DNA of 64,000 nt from Lumbricus rubellus (Eukaryota > Annelida > Clitellata > Crassiclitellata > Lumbricidae), in NCBI GenBank assembly GCA_945859605.1, contig OX243816.1, positions 35,292,307 to 35,356,306 of the forward strand, written 5' to 3'. A model generated the notes under the pieces. It was not told the origin of the DNA. It saw nothing but the letters and a program-made list of their open reading frames with translations, and did no database searches. Shown here piece by piece: positions 36,132 to 46,454 of this stretch. Every line of letters begins with the position of its first letter. The first letter of the stretch is position 1. A program made the translations under genes and the position numbers.

Positions 36132-37786
36132 TATCATCAATGATAATGGCTTTTGTGCCTCTGAGTAGTTTCTTGAAAGGGCGCTATATAAATGCTCTGT
36201 CTGAATGAATGAATGAATCAAAATCATCATCATTGTCGTCGTCGTCGACATCATCATCAACATCTTCGTCGTCGTCGTCGTCATTGTCATCATCGTCATC
36301 GTCATCACCATCATCATAATCATCATCATCGTCGTCGTCATAATCATAATCATCATCATCATCATGTGACACAATTGACACCTCTGTCTCAGGGTCCGCG
36401 CGCATTGACAACTCTAATTATTCTGATATTTAGTTGTGTTGACCTGCTTTTGCATAATAATTTTTATTGGCCAAATTCTTTACTGGCTTGTTTTAAGACG
36501 GAACATGCTAGGCTGTTATCTCAATAAGGTTAGGGATTCGAGCGTGACAATTCATTCTGTGGTTCTACAGGAATGGAGTACAATTTCGAAATGGCATCTC
36601 CCTCCGATATCAACCTCCTCGGCACTCCCTACGACTACGGATCGGTCATGCACTACGATGCCTACGCATTCGCCGTTGATACGTCCGTTCCAACCATCAT
36701 TCCCCACGATCCGAATGCGGTGATCGGACAGAGGGATGGGTTGAGTACGCTGGACATCGAACGAGTCCAGATCTACTACGGGTGTCTCAATGCGGTCAGT
36801 TCACCTGTACTTCTTTGAAGCTCTTATAAAAGTCGATTATTGATAAACTGCTGGCAAGGCAGCATTCAGAGAGGAAGATTGCAACTGGGCAAGCGCTAAA
36901 TCGACGTCGTTATGGGGCCATCCATAAATCACGTAAGCTATTGGAGTTTGGAAAGAGGTGCAGAGGAAGGCCTAGACAAAAACTGCTGGACGGGATGATG
37001 GAAGCTGGATACAGAGAACTGAAGGACATGGCACAACAGCGGGAAAAGTGGAAACATTGGACGTTTGGACCTGCCAATTGGCAGAGAACGTAAAGAAGAA
37101 GAAGAAGATTGGAGTTTAGGGGATCGGATTTTGGTTGAGGTTGCGTATGGCGAGGGATTGGTCTCAACATAATGTGTATGTACTATGTATTTCCAATTAT
37201 GTCTCGTGATGTCCACATTAGCCAATTTATAGCCGTAATATCATAGTCGTCCGATGGCATTTTATTGCAGTTATTCTGTGCTGTAAATGGTAGCTTGCCG
37301 TAATCGGTATAATAAAATTAATGTCTTATAGATGACTTTAGTTAATTTACTTTAGTAAAACATTGCGGTTAGAGAAGCTTATAGTTGTAGCCTATACGAA
37401 CGCATGGGGATACTGTCGCAAAATTTATGTGGTTCGATAGAGAACGGTTATGAAATAGAATTTTTGCGCACACAATAATATATATGGTTTGCCCCTCATT
37501 CTCCACAAAGTCGATTTAAGACTTTATCGGAAAAGTAATTTAAGTAGGGTAACTTAGTTCTGGCCTATGATTGTGCCACCTTTGACCACTGCCATTATAC
37601 TCGCCCGATAGAATCTTAGGCCTATCCCTTTCTGTAAGCTTATAGGCCTACACCCAATTCACCATAATATTGTTTGGAAAGTCCTTTTAAGAGCAATAAA
37701 AAGTTAGTCGATGTCTTCAACTAATTCACACCAGTGTTTCTTTTCAGGAGGACTCGCGCTTCTTCAAGCATTTGGCCCAGAAATGA
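26393..37786 (+). CDS. Astacin gene A: secreted zinc metalloprotease (M12A), nine exons
   Basis: Exons: 26393-26485, 27233-27269, 28006-28029, 28737-28789, 29547-29631, 30261-30396, 33751-33926, 36571-36794, 37748-37786. They join in frame to 288 aa. Residues 1-21 are a signal peptide. The propeptide carries W54-E-G-D57, the F-x-G-D aspartate switch with Trp for Phe. The mature part begins near SNPLNAV (residue 70). Zinc ligands H171, H175 and H181 and catalytic E172 lie in HEFLHALGFYHE; the Met-turn is SVMHY (M228, Y230). C123, C144, C163 and C273 fit the two astacin disulfides. The chain ends EDSRFFKHLAQK, without CUB or EGF domains. Astacins cleave extracellular proteins and are activated by propeptide removal. 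Reading through the exon 8 donor would give an alternative end, SSPVLL. Gene B is the closest paralogue. Confidence 0.88.
26500..26702 (+). mobile_element. L2/CR1-like LINE 3' end
   Basis: It encodes RSAGSVDSFKARLKSHLF, a typical C-terminus of CR1/L2-group reverse-transcriptase proteins, then TGCGCCATATAAATCGTCG and a TTA tail. It lies in intron 1 of gene A. A shorter copy of the tail is at 38848-38925. Confidence 0.7.
26703..26781. mobile_element. Short palindromic element
   Basis: The ends CAGAGACAAGACAAATAAT and ATTATTTGTCTTGTCTCTG are perfectly inverted (19 bp), and AGCCGT/ACGGCT pairs in the centre. No target duplication is visible. Confidence 0.7.
26885..27170 (-). mobile_element. tRNA-related SINE (family 3)
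   Basis: On the minus strand a B-box-like GGTTCGAGTCCCG is followed by ACCTTGGGCAAGTTGCC and GGAAGGCAACGGAAAACCAC. The A box is weak. It lies in intron 1 of gene A. Confidence 0.65.
27339..27420. repeat. (CAC)n(CAT)n microsatellite in intron 2 of gene A
   Basis: CAC units are followed by CAT units 70 bp after exon 2, the same intron position as the CAT tracts in paralogues 1 and 2. Confidence 0.93.
29870..30000. repeat. (GAT/GAC)n tract in intron 5 of gene A
   Basis: Imperfect GATGAC repeats. Gene B has similar tracts in the same intron at 52487-52530 and 52660-52715. Confidence 0.85.
30794..31884. mobile_element. hAT-like element with 8-bp TSD (ATTAATAG)
   Basis: Ends CAGGCCCGCCGACAGG and TTTTCGGCGGGCCTG, with perfect ATTAATAG at 30786-30793 and 31885-31892. 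It lies in intron 6 of gene A and contains a second, nested element (31079-31285). Confidence 0.9.
31079..31285. mobile_element. hAT-like MITE with 8-bp TSD (ATTGCAAG), nested
   Basis: Ends CAGTGGAGGCACCAGG and CTGGCGCCGCTACTG, with ATTGCAAG at 31071-31078 and 31286-31293. It has a degenerate form of the shared internal hairpin near 31142-31165. Confidence 0.9.
32170..32310. repeat. Imperfect palindrome with CATCCGGGGGGATAG blocks
   Basis: CATCCCCCCGGATAG and CCATCCGGGGGGATAG are inverted about a short centre. Related GGATAG/TTCATCCCC units repeat around them. This could be a relic of a foldback-type element. Confidence 0.5.
32733..33121. mobile_element. hAT-like MITE with 8-bp TSD (TCAGCCAT)
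   Basis: It starts CAAGGGCGGATCCAGA and ends TCTGTATCGACCCCG (diverged inverted ends). TCAGCCAT is duplicated at 32725-32732 and 33122-33129. It has about 2.5 internal ~80-bp tandem repeats, each carrying GATGACTAAAAAAAGGTCAT or a close variant. Confidence 0.87.
33257..33560 (+). mobile_element. Non-LTR retrotransposon C-terminal fragment
   Basis: It encodes RRLRWFGHARRMAEQRL, GGRSRGRQRKTWMDNIKEDL and a KASSSYK end. This RLRWFGH module occurs at the C-terminus of many invertebrate LINE proteins and recurs at 62225. It lies in intron 6 of gene A. Confidence 0.75.
33579..33739. repeat. 10-bp tandem repeat TGCATTGCTT next to exon 7 of gene A
   Basis: About 16 near-perfect units end 11 bp before the exon 7 acceptor. 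The acceptor sequence TGCGGTGCAG looks like a diverged unit. The Cys/Ala/Leu-rich frames over it are artefacts. Confidence 0.95.
34268..34490 (+). mobile_element. CR1/L2-like LINE 3' end
   Basis: It encodes PSFWNKLPISLRNELL and LFRKRLKTILF, then GGCGCTATATAAATGTTCG and an ATTACA tail. It lies in intron 7 of gene A. Confidence 0.8.
34740..35966 (+). mobile_element. L2-like LINE 3' end, split by a MITE
   Basis: The reading frame TSLRPLR stops at 34882 and resumes after the insert as SSDRFDLFVPRVRTAM, ACIGPSLWNGLPPSVR and SSFSRLKTCLF. The 3' tail is AAGCGCTTTATAAATTGTC plus AAGAT repeats. The insert is the hAT-like element 34883-35702. The start is approximate. Confidence 0.78.
34883..35702. 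mobile_element. hAT-like element with 8-bp TSD (TCTTAGGT)
   Basis: It starts CAGGGGTGTCAAACC, ends AGCTCTTTGACATCCCTG, and has subterminal GGCGGGCCAG repeats. TCTTAGGT is duplicated at 34875-34882 and 35703-35710. It is 820 bp with no transposase. Confidence 0.92.
36098..36365. repeat. CAT/CGT-rich tracts around an L2-type tail
   Basis: (CAT)n at 36098-36138, then CTCTGAGTAGTTTCTTGAAA and GGGCGCTATATAAATG with a TGAA tail (a LINE/SINE 3' end, 36158-36215), then imperfect CATCGT repeats to 36365. It lies in intron 7 of gene A. Confidence 0.75.
36845..37115 (+). mobile_element. Non-LTR retrotransposon C-terminal fragment
   Basis: It encodes LEFGKRCRGRPRQKLLDGMM, then YRELKDMAQQREKWKHW, a stop and an AAG tail. 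This is a LINE C-terminus in intron 8 of gene A. Confidence 0.7.
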
Positions 37787-37954
37787 ATTCCAACACACAA
37801 CCAATGAACCTTCGAGACAGCACTTCATCGCTAGAGCTGGTATTAATTCGGGAGAAATATTACCAACGAAACATTTACGGCACAGATAATTATCATTTCG
37901 ATAATAGAGCTTTGCGCTCAAAAGCTTATGGGTTATATAACGCATCTAAACTGA

Positions 37955-37960
37955 AATAAA
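37955..37960 (+). terminator. Polyadenylation signal of gene A
   Basis: AATAAA lies 169 bp after the exon 9 stop codon. No other AATAAA is closer to the stop. Confidence 0.55.
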
Positions 37961-37984
37961 TCTCACATCTGTTCTAATACACCT

Positions 37985-38282
37985 TATACTACAATTGCTG
38001 CTTGAGAATCCGTATGGAGACCAGTAAAGTAGTAAAGTCCATCCAGTTCCATGTGGAACACAGGAAGGCGCTCATCTCCTTTGGACCTTTTCCATGGCCT
38101 TGAGCCGGCAATAGACGAATCCCAAGGTCCTGTATACGCCGGTACCAAATTATACTGCTTGGTGACAGAGGCACGTGTGCGTAAACAACTTGCCCAAGGT
38201 CGTTACGCGGATCGAGTGGAACCCGCAACTGCCCGCTTCGTAAGCAAGCGCGTTACCGATCAGCCACCAGGTCCCACTTGAG
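37985..38282 (-). mobile_element. tRNA-derived SINE (family 3-like)
   Basis: On the minus strand there is TGGCTGATCGGTAACGCGC (A-box-like), GGTTCCACTCG (degenerate B box) and ACCTTGGGCAAGTTG. It sits just downstream of gene A. Confidence 0.65.
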
Positions 38283-38355
38283 AATTCGTATGTAGAGTTG
38301 TGTAGACCACGCTAAGCATAAATTGTAATTTATCAGATATTAATGGGGCTGAAAG

Positions 38356-38408
38356 TAGGGTTGCCAGCCTCCAGATTTTTTCTGGATCGTACAAAGTTGG
38401 CAACCCTA
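38356..38408. mobile_element. 53-bp hAT-like micro-MITE
   Basis: Ends TAGGGTTGCCAGCCT and AGTTGGCAACCCTA. The flanks GCTGAAAG (38348-38355) and ACTGAAAG (38409-38416) match at 7 of 8 positions. Confidence 0.8.
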
Positions 38409-38416
38409 ACTGAAAG

Positions 38417-40662
38417 AGACATCGACCTCCGAGCAAAATAGAAAATCAACGCTAAGACCTAAATACAGGAAGAACGCGCCATGATTTTAAACACAACGTG
38501 TTTTGGTCTATTCTAGTCTAAATCTAATAGGGTTTATAGTCTCTATTAGGCCTGCAACAGAATTCAGGATATGGAACAAAATGACAGACTATTATAGTAG
38601 GTAGGTTTACGTAGGCTATAATTATTTCAATTATACAGGCCAGCCATTACTAATCAAGATCACCACCACGTAGTGCTTTAGTGGGAAGAAATGTGTTAAC
38701 AACCAAAAGGTTGGTCTAGTAGTTCACGATGTTTTGCAAAAGTCACAGGGATCGCAAATTTTTTTTTAAAAATATGTAAGTAGCTTATTAAAAACAGTCA
38801 AAAGAAACTGTACAGCTGTTAAAAGAAACACACGCGTATAGTCTTACATAGGCGCCCTTGTAATTTATGTGTTAATTTATTGTGTTACGGCGCCATAGAA
38901 ATCGTCATTGTTATTATTATCCCATTATACATGCAGCTCCAACTTCTGTCGAACTCCATACCGCCAAGACCGTAGCCTAGTCCAACAATACAGCTATTAG
39001 CCTACTAGGCACTATCAGATAAAATTTAATGATGCCAGGCATAGGCTACAGTAATCTAGTTGGCGAGTAGAGTTATGCAGCGTCATATCATCATTTAGTT
39101 GGATTCCCTCAAAATGAATCGTGAACCAATGAACCGATAACTAGTCAGTAGCTTACAAACAGTCCAACATTATAGTGTCCTTTAATTTTCGACGGCGTGG
39201 ACACTTTAGACAGGTTAAACAGCTTCCAGACGTGTTTAGGCTGTATAAATTGAGAGTGTTAATTAAACCACCAGCGCAATCATGGTGTAGGAGACCACCT
39301 TTCCACATGCGCAAGAAGATACATGTCTATAGAGGACAAACAGAATCGTCTTCTTCTGCTATTCAGTCGTTGCGCTATCCATCTCTCTGTGAATATACTT
39401 GCGACATCAAGGACTATTCATAATTTGTCTGTTTACTATACAACCCTATAAAGTAAGCCCTATTTTTTGTACGGCAGTTGCAATACGACGTACATGTAAG
39501 TCGCCCCTGCAGTGTGGAGTGTTACCTGTCGCTGTTTAACGACACTGTTTCATATCGAGGATCATTAGTGTCGCCCTCCTCCTTTCTCCATGCTATGGGC
39601 TGGCACTACCAAAGTACGAGCATTTCCCGCAGTTCAAAGTTTTCTGCAGTAGCCTATTTTTATATCTTTTTCTAACGACACCGCGCATGTCACATTAAAG
39701 ATGATTAGCGTCGCCCTCCTCCTTTATCCAGACTTTGTACTGGCACTTTCAGATAGCAAGCAGTGGCGTAGTTCTTGCAATCTTATCAACAACGCTTCTG
39801 TTTATATAGGCGTTCTGGAAGTACGCTCTTTGAAACTGCGGGCACACAAAGATAGTCTTTCACTCGAGTTGCATAGCTAACACGCCTTGTCATTCAAGGT
39901 TCCGGGATTTAATTCTGTAATCACAAGCAATTTTATCGAAAGACTGTTTAAACCATAGGTTGCTACTCGTTTACACGATCATCGACTAATGCGGCTTTGT
40001 ACTTCACCGATCCTTAAGTGCTCCATTCACTCAAATCAAACAAAGTTGATGCACCGACACGATTGAGGATGTATAGGATAAAGTGTTGCCACCATTGAAT
40101 TATTGGCAAAGATGGTAAAACCATTTCTCAAGACAAATAGCTGATAATGTTTGCACGCATGAATAAAATAATGTAGATCAACATGATACATACACACTAT
40201 TGCACAGACGTGAAGACAAGCATAGTCTATCATTGACATCTGAACGCACACGGCTTCAACTGTTTGTGCGTGCTTACTTAAGTCTATAGTGTCTAAAACA
40301 GCATTTTTTGCTCGTCTGTGTTAACCCTTTAACGACCAGCTACATTTGTCTTCAATGCATTTTAGCACAATCTGATTGCTAAAGCTAGGGTTAATGGGTG
40401 TTGCAAATGTTATGCCGATAAATCAATTGGCCCTGAGTACTGAGCTTCCGTTCTTCAATATTGTCTCAACAAAAGACATCTATGCAGACGGCTCCACAAT
40501 CACCGTCTGCTGCTTTAGTTTCTTGGCAGTGGCAAAGAGATTAGCAAACTGAATTATTCGCGAAAATAGAAGAATTAACAGACTAGCATAATAGGCTAAT
40601 CATCAACGAAATAAATGCAAGTTCACACAATTCCTTCTTAAGTTCTCTAAATATTCACAGCG
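38417..40662. other. Intergenic region between gene A and the FReD gene
   Basis: No gene is recognised. It holds an L2-type 3' tail at 38848-38925 (GGCGCCCTTGTAA, then GCGCCATAGAAATCGTC plus TTATTA) and a ~75-bp direct repeat at about 39537-39612 and 39673-39750 (GTCGCCCTCCTCCTTT, ACTGGCAC or CTGGCACT). Confidence 0.6.
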
Positions 40663-43600
40663 ATGGAGGTGACAGCTTATCATACTTTCTTGCTCATTTT
40701 TATAACGATGGTCCGAGCAACTCCTAGAACCTTCCAGAAGCTTTCAATCTTCAACGATGTTTCTCCATGTGCCGTCGACACACCCTCGAAAGTCTTTCCA
40801 ATTGAAGAGCCGAGTTTGGTTAAAGGGTGCGTTCCAGATTCCGCCTTGTGTTCCTGGAAGTGCCACAAGGAACCAAATTGCACCTCTTACAACGTTAACA
40901 CCGCGGAGAACCAGTGTCAGCTCTATTACTACATTCCCATCAACTTCGTGATCAATACGACATGCGATTATTTTCAGGTCAGCACTCTATTAGCCAAATA
41001 GAGAAAGCGCTTTAAGAAAACTTATGTTTTAGTGCCACTTTATTAGTGTCTAATATAGGCTGCCTTGAGCGGAAGTTCCCCCCGGAATGACATTCTCTAA
41101 ATACTCTCCAAATCTAGAGTCGTTGCTTATAGGCCTAAATTATTATTGACATTGGCAGTAGGCTATCCAGTTAACTATCGTCCTATTGCAAAAGTAACGT
41201 TACTGTCTAAACTTCTAGAGCGCATTGTAACAGTTGCTAATCAGTTGATTGCATATTTAGATGTCAATGTGCTATGGACCTTGACCAGGTTACTCTCTTA
41301 CATGTAACTCTTTTTGATATTGAATTTGCTTCAATTCGTACCGAGTGACCAATTAGGCCGACATGACATTGTATAGGCTAAATTAATGTTTAAATAGTTT
41401 GCAAACATTCATCAATTAATTATTATAGAATATTGTAGATACAAAACTGTAGGCTATATCAAGATATTCACAGCCGTACATGTTGATGTAGTATGGTGAT
41501 GCTTTTGTTTGCTATCAGGGCAAGACCTATACTGGAATGTGTCCTAGTGTTAAAGGTAAGGATGATTAAATTAAGCTTATAGCATGGGTCAAGTGAAGAA
41601 ATCTGTGCGATCACAAATAAATTTAATCGCGTTGACTTTTCTCTAAGCTATGAAGTATGGACCGGGAGCGCTTCTCCGTAGGCTGCCTTTAAGATACGCC
41701 GTATAAAAAAAATCCTAATTAATAAATAATGTACATACGTCACCGCATACATAGGCTACATACAATACATACATACATACATACAATGTCATACATACAT
41801 ACATACATACATACATACACACATACATACATACATACATACATACATACATACATACATACATACATACATACATACATACATACATACATACATACAT
41901 ACATACATACATACATACATGCATGCATGCATGCATGCATACATACATACATACATACATACATACATACATACATACATACATACATACATACATACAT
42001 ACTTTCTTACTTACTTACTTACTTACTTACTCACATAAACATTACATACTTTCTGACAAACATGATACGGGGCCTGTATCCATATTCACGCATAGTCTAC
42101 ATACTTTTACGCATGCAGAAGTTGTCTTGCATTGGGCCAGTACGCCAATAAGAATCCAGTAGACTATAGCACAATGATCCATAATTACATGTATATGTAA
42201 GTGAAAGAGCGTTCAACCGTCAACAGGATCACTGTAACACTAATGTATAATTATGGTGTCACGGGAGGTCTGTGCCAAACCAGAACTATCGATGATTTCT
42301 TTTAGCACGCACGCTGGTTTTTTAACTTCCATACTTGCTCTCTTTGATCTGAATGCGGCCTTTGACACCGTCAACTACATCCTCGTCGAGTATCAAAGGA
42401 CTGTATAACCAGAGCTGTACTGGTAAGTTTTGAGGTGAGTACACGCTGGCCGGAAAAAAATCCGACCATTTTGGCCCCAAAATTTCTGACGGCTAAAATC
42501 TCGGGAAATTGTAATCGATTCGCCGTCAAAAAAGTTGATGACCATTTCTTTAGTCATCCGGCCAAAATCTCGGTGTACCCTCCTTTTTACCCGCGTATAC
42601 CCTGCTTTTCGGGAGGTGAGTATACGATGCCATCTTTTCCCGGTGAGTATACTACGCCGCATACCCGCGTATACCCTTGGTTACAGCCCTGTGTATACGA
42701 CAGGTTTGTGACTGCAAAGGTGTTTCCAGTTCCTCTCTGATCACACACAAGATAGCAGTCAAGAAAATGACAGCCATCTAATTTAATTACATTGATACGG
42801 TAACAAAATGAGGTCTATAGAATGATGGCGACGGCAATAGCAATAACATGATAATAATTTATGCTATGTTATGTGGATTTAGATAATGTTGTATATGTGA
42901 TGAATATACTGTTTGTATGATGAGTTCCTCCCAACACTGCTGCCTTCAAACTGGTTCCTGAGCTGTGCTGTTCGTTTCCATTTTCACTGAACGGAGCCAT
43001 TTACTACAACTGCACGAAGAACAACAAATCGTCGCGGTATCCAAACAATCTTGGATGCTTCATGGCCGGCAGAATCTGGGCCTACTGTCTGCCTCCTACA
43101 GGTAGGCTACTCTGTATGTCTACATTTATATATGAATGTCTGGATGGATGGATGAGCATTTGCTACAGCGCCATTCGAGATTTCTACCCAGAGGCGCTTC
43201 CGGACTACAATACGAACGCTGAATTGGAGTTTCACGTCGAAGCGCATAGATCTAAGCAATTGAGAAAAAGGACTTGCTCAATGCTCAAGGTCCCTATTTA
43301 GGTTTCTCGTTATCTTTTCTTCATTTAGGTGTCCCATTATCATTTCATAATTTGGGTTTCTCATAGTCTTTTCTTCATTCAGGTCTCCCAGTATCTTTTC
43401 TTCATTTAAGTTTCCCATTATCTTTTCTTTTCGGTTAGGTTTCACAGCCGAATATTACAATGGTAGTGTGATCGTCCCCAACAATACCAAACCAGTGACG
43501 TCAGTATTCATCTACGGATGGTTCATCATACAGAAAAACGTCCTTGACGACAGTATGATGTTCAACAAGTCTTGGGTTAGCTACAGAACCGAATTCGGAG

Positions 43601-44052
43601 ACCCTGGCGGAGAACATTTCTGGTTCGGAAACGAGAATCTCTACCGTTTTACGTCAACTGGAAACTGGAAACTGAGAGTGGAAGTTAAGTCGAATGCCAC
43701 ACTCAAATGGTATTCAGCTGAATATGAGTTTTTCCAGTTGAGCAACGAAGCCAGTGGATACATCCTCAACGTTTCTGGATACACGGGAGACGCCGGTGAC
43801 TCGTTCAACCACTCCATTGCGGCCTATAAGGCGGTGGGAATGAAATTCACAACCTTTGACAAAGATAACGATAAGGCTCCAAATAGTAATTGTGCCGTAA
43901 GCGCCGGTGGCGGCTGGTGGTGGAACTATTGTGGCGTGTCAGGCTTGAATGCGCAAGACAGCGGATACAACTCGTGGGGTACTCTGTCTTCGATGGGTCT
44001 TGCCCCCACTCGATACGTCTCCAGAAGCAGAATGATGATGAAGAGGAATTGA
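40663..44052 (+). CDS. Secreted PAN/apple-like, FN2-like, fibrinogen-related (FReD) protein, four exons
   Basis: Exons: 40663-40977, 41519-41555, 42925-43101, 43448-44052, joining in frame to 377 aa. Exon 1 encodes a signal peptide (about residues 1-20) and a Cys-rich PAN/apple-like region (CSWKCHKEPNCTSYN, NQCQLYYY). Exon 3 encodes a fibronectin type II-like fold signature: CCSFPFSLNG, YYNC, GCF, IWAYC. Exon 4 encodes most of a fibrinogen-related domain: WVSYRTEFGDPGGEHFWFGN, GYTGDAGDSF, the calcium-loop-like FDKDNDKAP, and NCAVSAGGGWWWNYC. FReD proteins are secreted lectins or matrix proteins that often bind acetylated sugars; whether this one does is unknown. The exon 3 acceptor has a weak pyrimidine tract and is the least certain boundary. 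CR1-like RT fragments and SINE pieces lie in the introns. Confidence 0.82.
41173..41262 (+). mobile_element. CR1/L2-like reverse transcriptase fragment
   Basis: It encodes NYRPIAKVTLLSKLLERIV, the conserved start of an L2/CR1-group RT domain, in intron 1 of the FReD gene. It is short and decayed. Confidence 0.75.
41762..42000. repeat. (TACA)n microsatellite with a (TGCA)n core
   Basis: About 55 TACA units are interrupted at 41920-41940 by TGCA units and followed by ACTT units to 42030. All long frames over it are artefacts. Confidence 0.97.
42318..42400 (+). mobile_element. CR1/L2-like reverse transcriptase fragment
   Basis: It encodes LALFDLNAAFDTVNYILVEY, RT motif A of the L2/CR1/jockey groups, in intron 2 of the FReD gene, directly before a MITE. 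Confidence 0.8.
42410..42691. mobile_element. hAT-like MITE, imperfect TSD
   Basis: Ends CAGAGCTGTACTGGTAAG and TTGGTTACAGCCCTG. The flanks TGTATAAC and TGTATACG match at 6 of 8. The internal hairpin GATGAC...GTCATC is at 42537-42558. Confidence 0.75.
43140..43305 (-). mobile_element. SINE family 1, 5'-truncated
   Basis: It matches the 3' half of the SINE at 50218: minus-strand GGGACCTTGAGCATTGAGC (with a local duplication), then GGAAGCGCCTCTGGGTAG. It lies in intron 3 of the FReD gene. Confidence 0.65.
43305..43447 (+). repeat. ~40-bp tandem repeats abutting the FReD exon 4 acceptor
   Basis: About four diverged units of AGGTTTCTCGTTATCTTTTC, TTCATTT. They supply the pyrimidine-rich stretch before the TTTCACAG acceptor. 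Confidence 0.8.
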
Positions 44053-45473
44053 TGGCATTTCGGTTTGATGTGACGTTCGCTTCAAACCACATGACCTGGT
44101 CATCTAACCTGAGTTGTTTTACCACGTCTCTGGCTGCTGCCACTTTCTTTGGTTTGACTATGCACACGAAACTTTGATCTTCACCTTTTAGACAATAATA
44201 TTAGGCTATATATATAGGCCAACTATTTGGTCCCAAAGACGTTTGGCAGGTTCCTGAACGACGCTTTATGAATATTCATACAATTTCATGCATATACATG
44301 CAGGCCTACATGTTGATACTGTCGTGCACAATTGCAAATTCAGAGATTGTACAATACATCGCTATGCACGTACCTACCGTCTGTAATCTCTGTAATCGAG
44401 AATTCGAGATCTGTTGTCATTCACCATGTTATGCTTTCAATAACGTCTCACCATCTTATTAGCAGATCATACAAGATGGGCATACATACACATAGGCCTA
44501 CCGGTATCTTTATTTGGGGTGAAGGACAATGTCGTAGCTACCATGTGCGCAGTGTATTCAAGGCACACTGGCCCATGACCTTCAGTCGCCTCCAGAGATT
44601 GCCAATTTTTAATAGTCCTTATTAGTAATTCACATTTAATCTCTTTGAATAAACGAGTTTTGAGTTTTGAGTTGAGTCTCTGTAGAAAAATCAAAATCGC
44701 GGAAAAGCTAGTTTTAGGCTAATGCTTGTTCCAGTATCTAAATTGACGAGGGGCTCCGTTCTTGTCCCGTCCATTACATTACGTCCCAGATAACATATGC
44801 CACTGTATTGGCTACTGAACAAGGTCTTCAAAATAGGACGTTGACGTGGCCTTGACGATCCATGCAGCTGTTGTTTGCTACAATTCAACTTTAATCACAG
44901 AACGCAAAAAGACAAAAGTGAGATATAGCCTATGTTACTTATCGCTTCGAAAACAACAGATAAACAGAACATTGGTTTCGTTTTTACTGCCCATGTGAGA
45001 GTTACATCTGTTCAGCAGGGATGTCGCCGATTGCCCTGGTACGAAAACTAAGATAAACACAGGAACCTACACAGACACACACACACACACACAGAGACAC
45101 GCACCCATAGGCCTACATACATGCATAACATTGCATACCGGTACACAAAAAATACTGAATAGTCTGGTTTGCAAGTTTGAAAAGTTGAAGACCGGTGGAG
45201 AGAAATTTTGCGGTAGAGAAGCGATCGAAATACGAACTTTCCTATAAAGTATAATTAATTATTGGCCTGCCCTTATTCTTTGGTAGGCTATGGAATTTAT
45301 TGTTTCTGGAAGAGTGGGGCAAGAATTAATTTCTCTCGGATTGGAAAAAGATCCTGTTTAAAGTGGGTCCAATGAAGAAACCGAAGCATAAATGTACGAA
45401 GAACACAGATGACAAGAGTTGACAGAACTGAAAAGGTTTTTCGGGAGTTTTCATACTCTACAGACAGCATTTC
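44053..45473. other. Intergenic region downstream of the FReD gene
   Basis: No gene is recognised. AATAAA at 44648 followed by GTTTTGA repeats may be a LINE tail or a distant poly(A) site. A short (AC)n run lies at 45075-45092. Confidence 0.5.
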
Positions 45474-45477
45474 TTAA

Positions 45478-46454
45478 CCCTCGGGCTACCAGGGGGTGGT
45501 ATCCACCCCCCCCTCCCTAGGTTTTTCCCAAATCAAACTTTTTTCGTTAGGAATAAAATTTTGACGTTTTAGGTAGCTGTAGAGGATTCATTTCCACACA
45601 TTTTGAGCTAAAATGTGTGATGATATACCATACCATTCAAAAGTTATACCCGATATACCCGAGGCACCAGAGGGAGGTGGATACCACCCCCCCCTTAGAT
45701 TATCGGCTGTATCTTATCCGTCCTTTGACATGAAGAGACACCAATTACACCATTCTGTAGAGGGAATGTGGGGCTACATTGTGGTGGTCACGGAGTTGTC
45801 TTTGGACAACCGGAAGTGCTCAAAATAAATTAAAATATAAATAAAGGTGTTTTATTTTAATAAAATTTTCATGTTTTTCCTATTAAAGATTATTCATAAT
45901 TTATTTTTTAAGAGAAATAAATTATGTCATTCTATAGAGGGCATTTAGGGCTATTTTTTTATACCAATTAATTTGACATTTGATGACCGGAAGTGCTCAA
46001 AATAAATTTAAATGTGTGAAAATGTTGGGTTTTTTTACAACGCAAACCGATAAGTCTGCGTAAACGTTTTTCAGCATGTTTTACATGTTTTTTCTCTTTT
46101 TATTGTTACTAAAACTAACTTATTACTAGTTTTTATAGTTGAATATTGGACTTTATTATATGTAAACTATTTTTAATTAAATAAATTGTTAAAAACACAC
46201 AGAATCTAATATTTTGCTTATGCGAAAGTATACATTTTGTGGAATCGACGGGTGCCTACGGTAAAAAATTCATAACTTCGAGGTGCTTTCATATATTTTA
46301 AACCTAAATATACCATTGTGTGCAGAAATGAATGCTGAATCCATAGGTGTATTACAAGTTATAATATCTCAAACCAAACCCAAAATCCAGGGGGGTGGTA
46401 ACCATCCCCCCCCCTTGGTAGTCAGTGTTACAAAAAAGCTTGGTAGCCTGAGGG
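45478..46454. mobile_element. piggyBac-like MITE (TTAA target)
   Basis: Ends CCCTCGGGCTACCAG and TTGGTAGCCTGAGGG are inverted and each is flanked by TTAA (45474-45477, 46455-46458), the piggyBac target. Palindromic GGTGG(A/T)TACCACC-type blocks recur at about 45492, 45676 and 46393. No transposase ORF is present. Confidence 0.82.

Noticed and set aside
36573..36818. Gene A ending by read-through of exon 8 (SSPVLL)
   Set aside because: A conserved exon with ADSRFFK/EDSRFFK exists downstream in phase for both A and B, and a GTCAGT donor precedes the read-through end. The read-through remains a possible minor form.
39175..39423. 82-codon frame as a small gene
   Set aside because: No motif, signal peptide or flanking exon evidence.
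41715..42162. Overlapping frames of Tyr/Cys/Met/Val or Thr/His/Ile repeats
   Set aside because: They are translations of the TACA/TGCA microsatellite on both strands.
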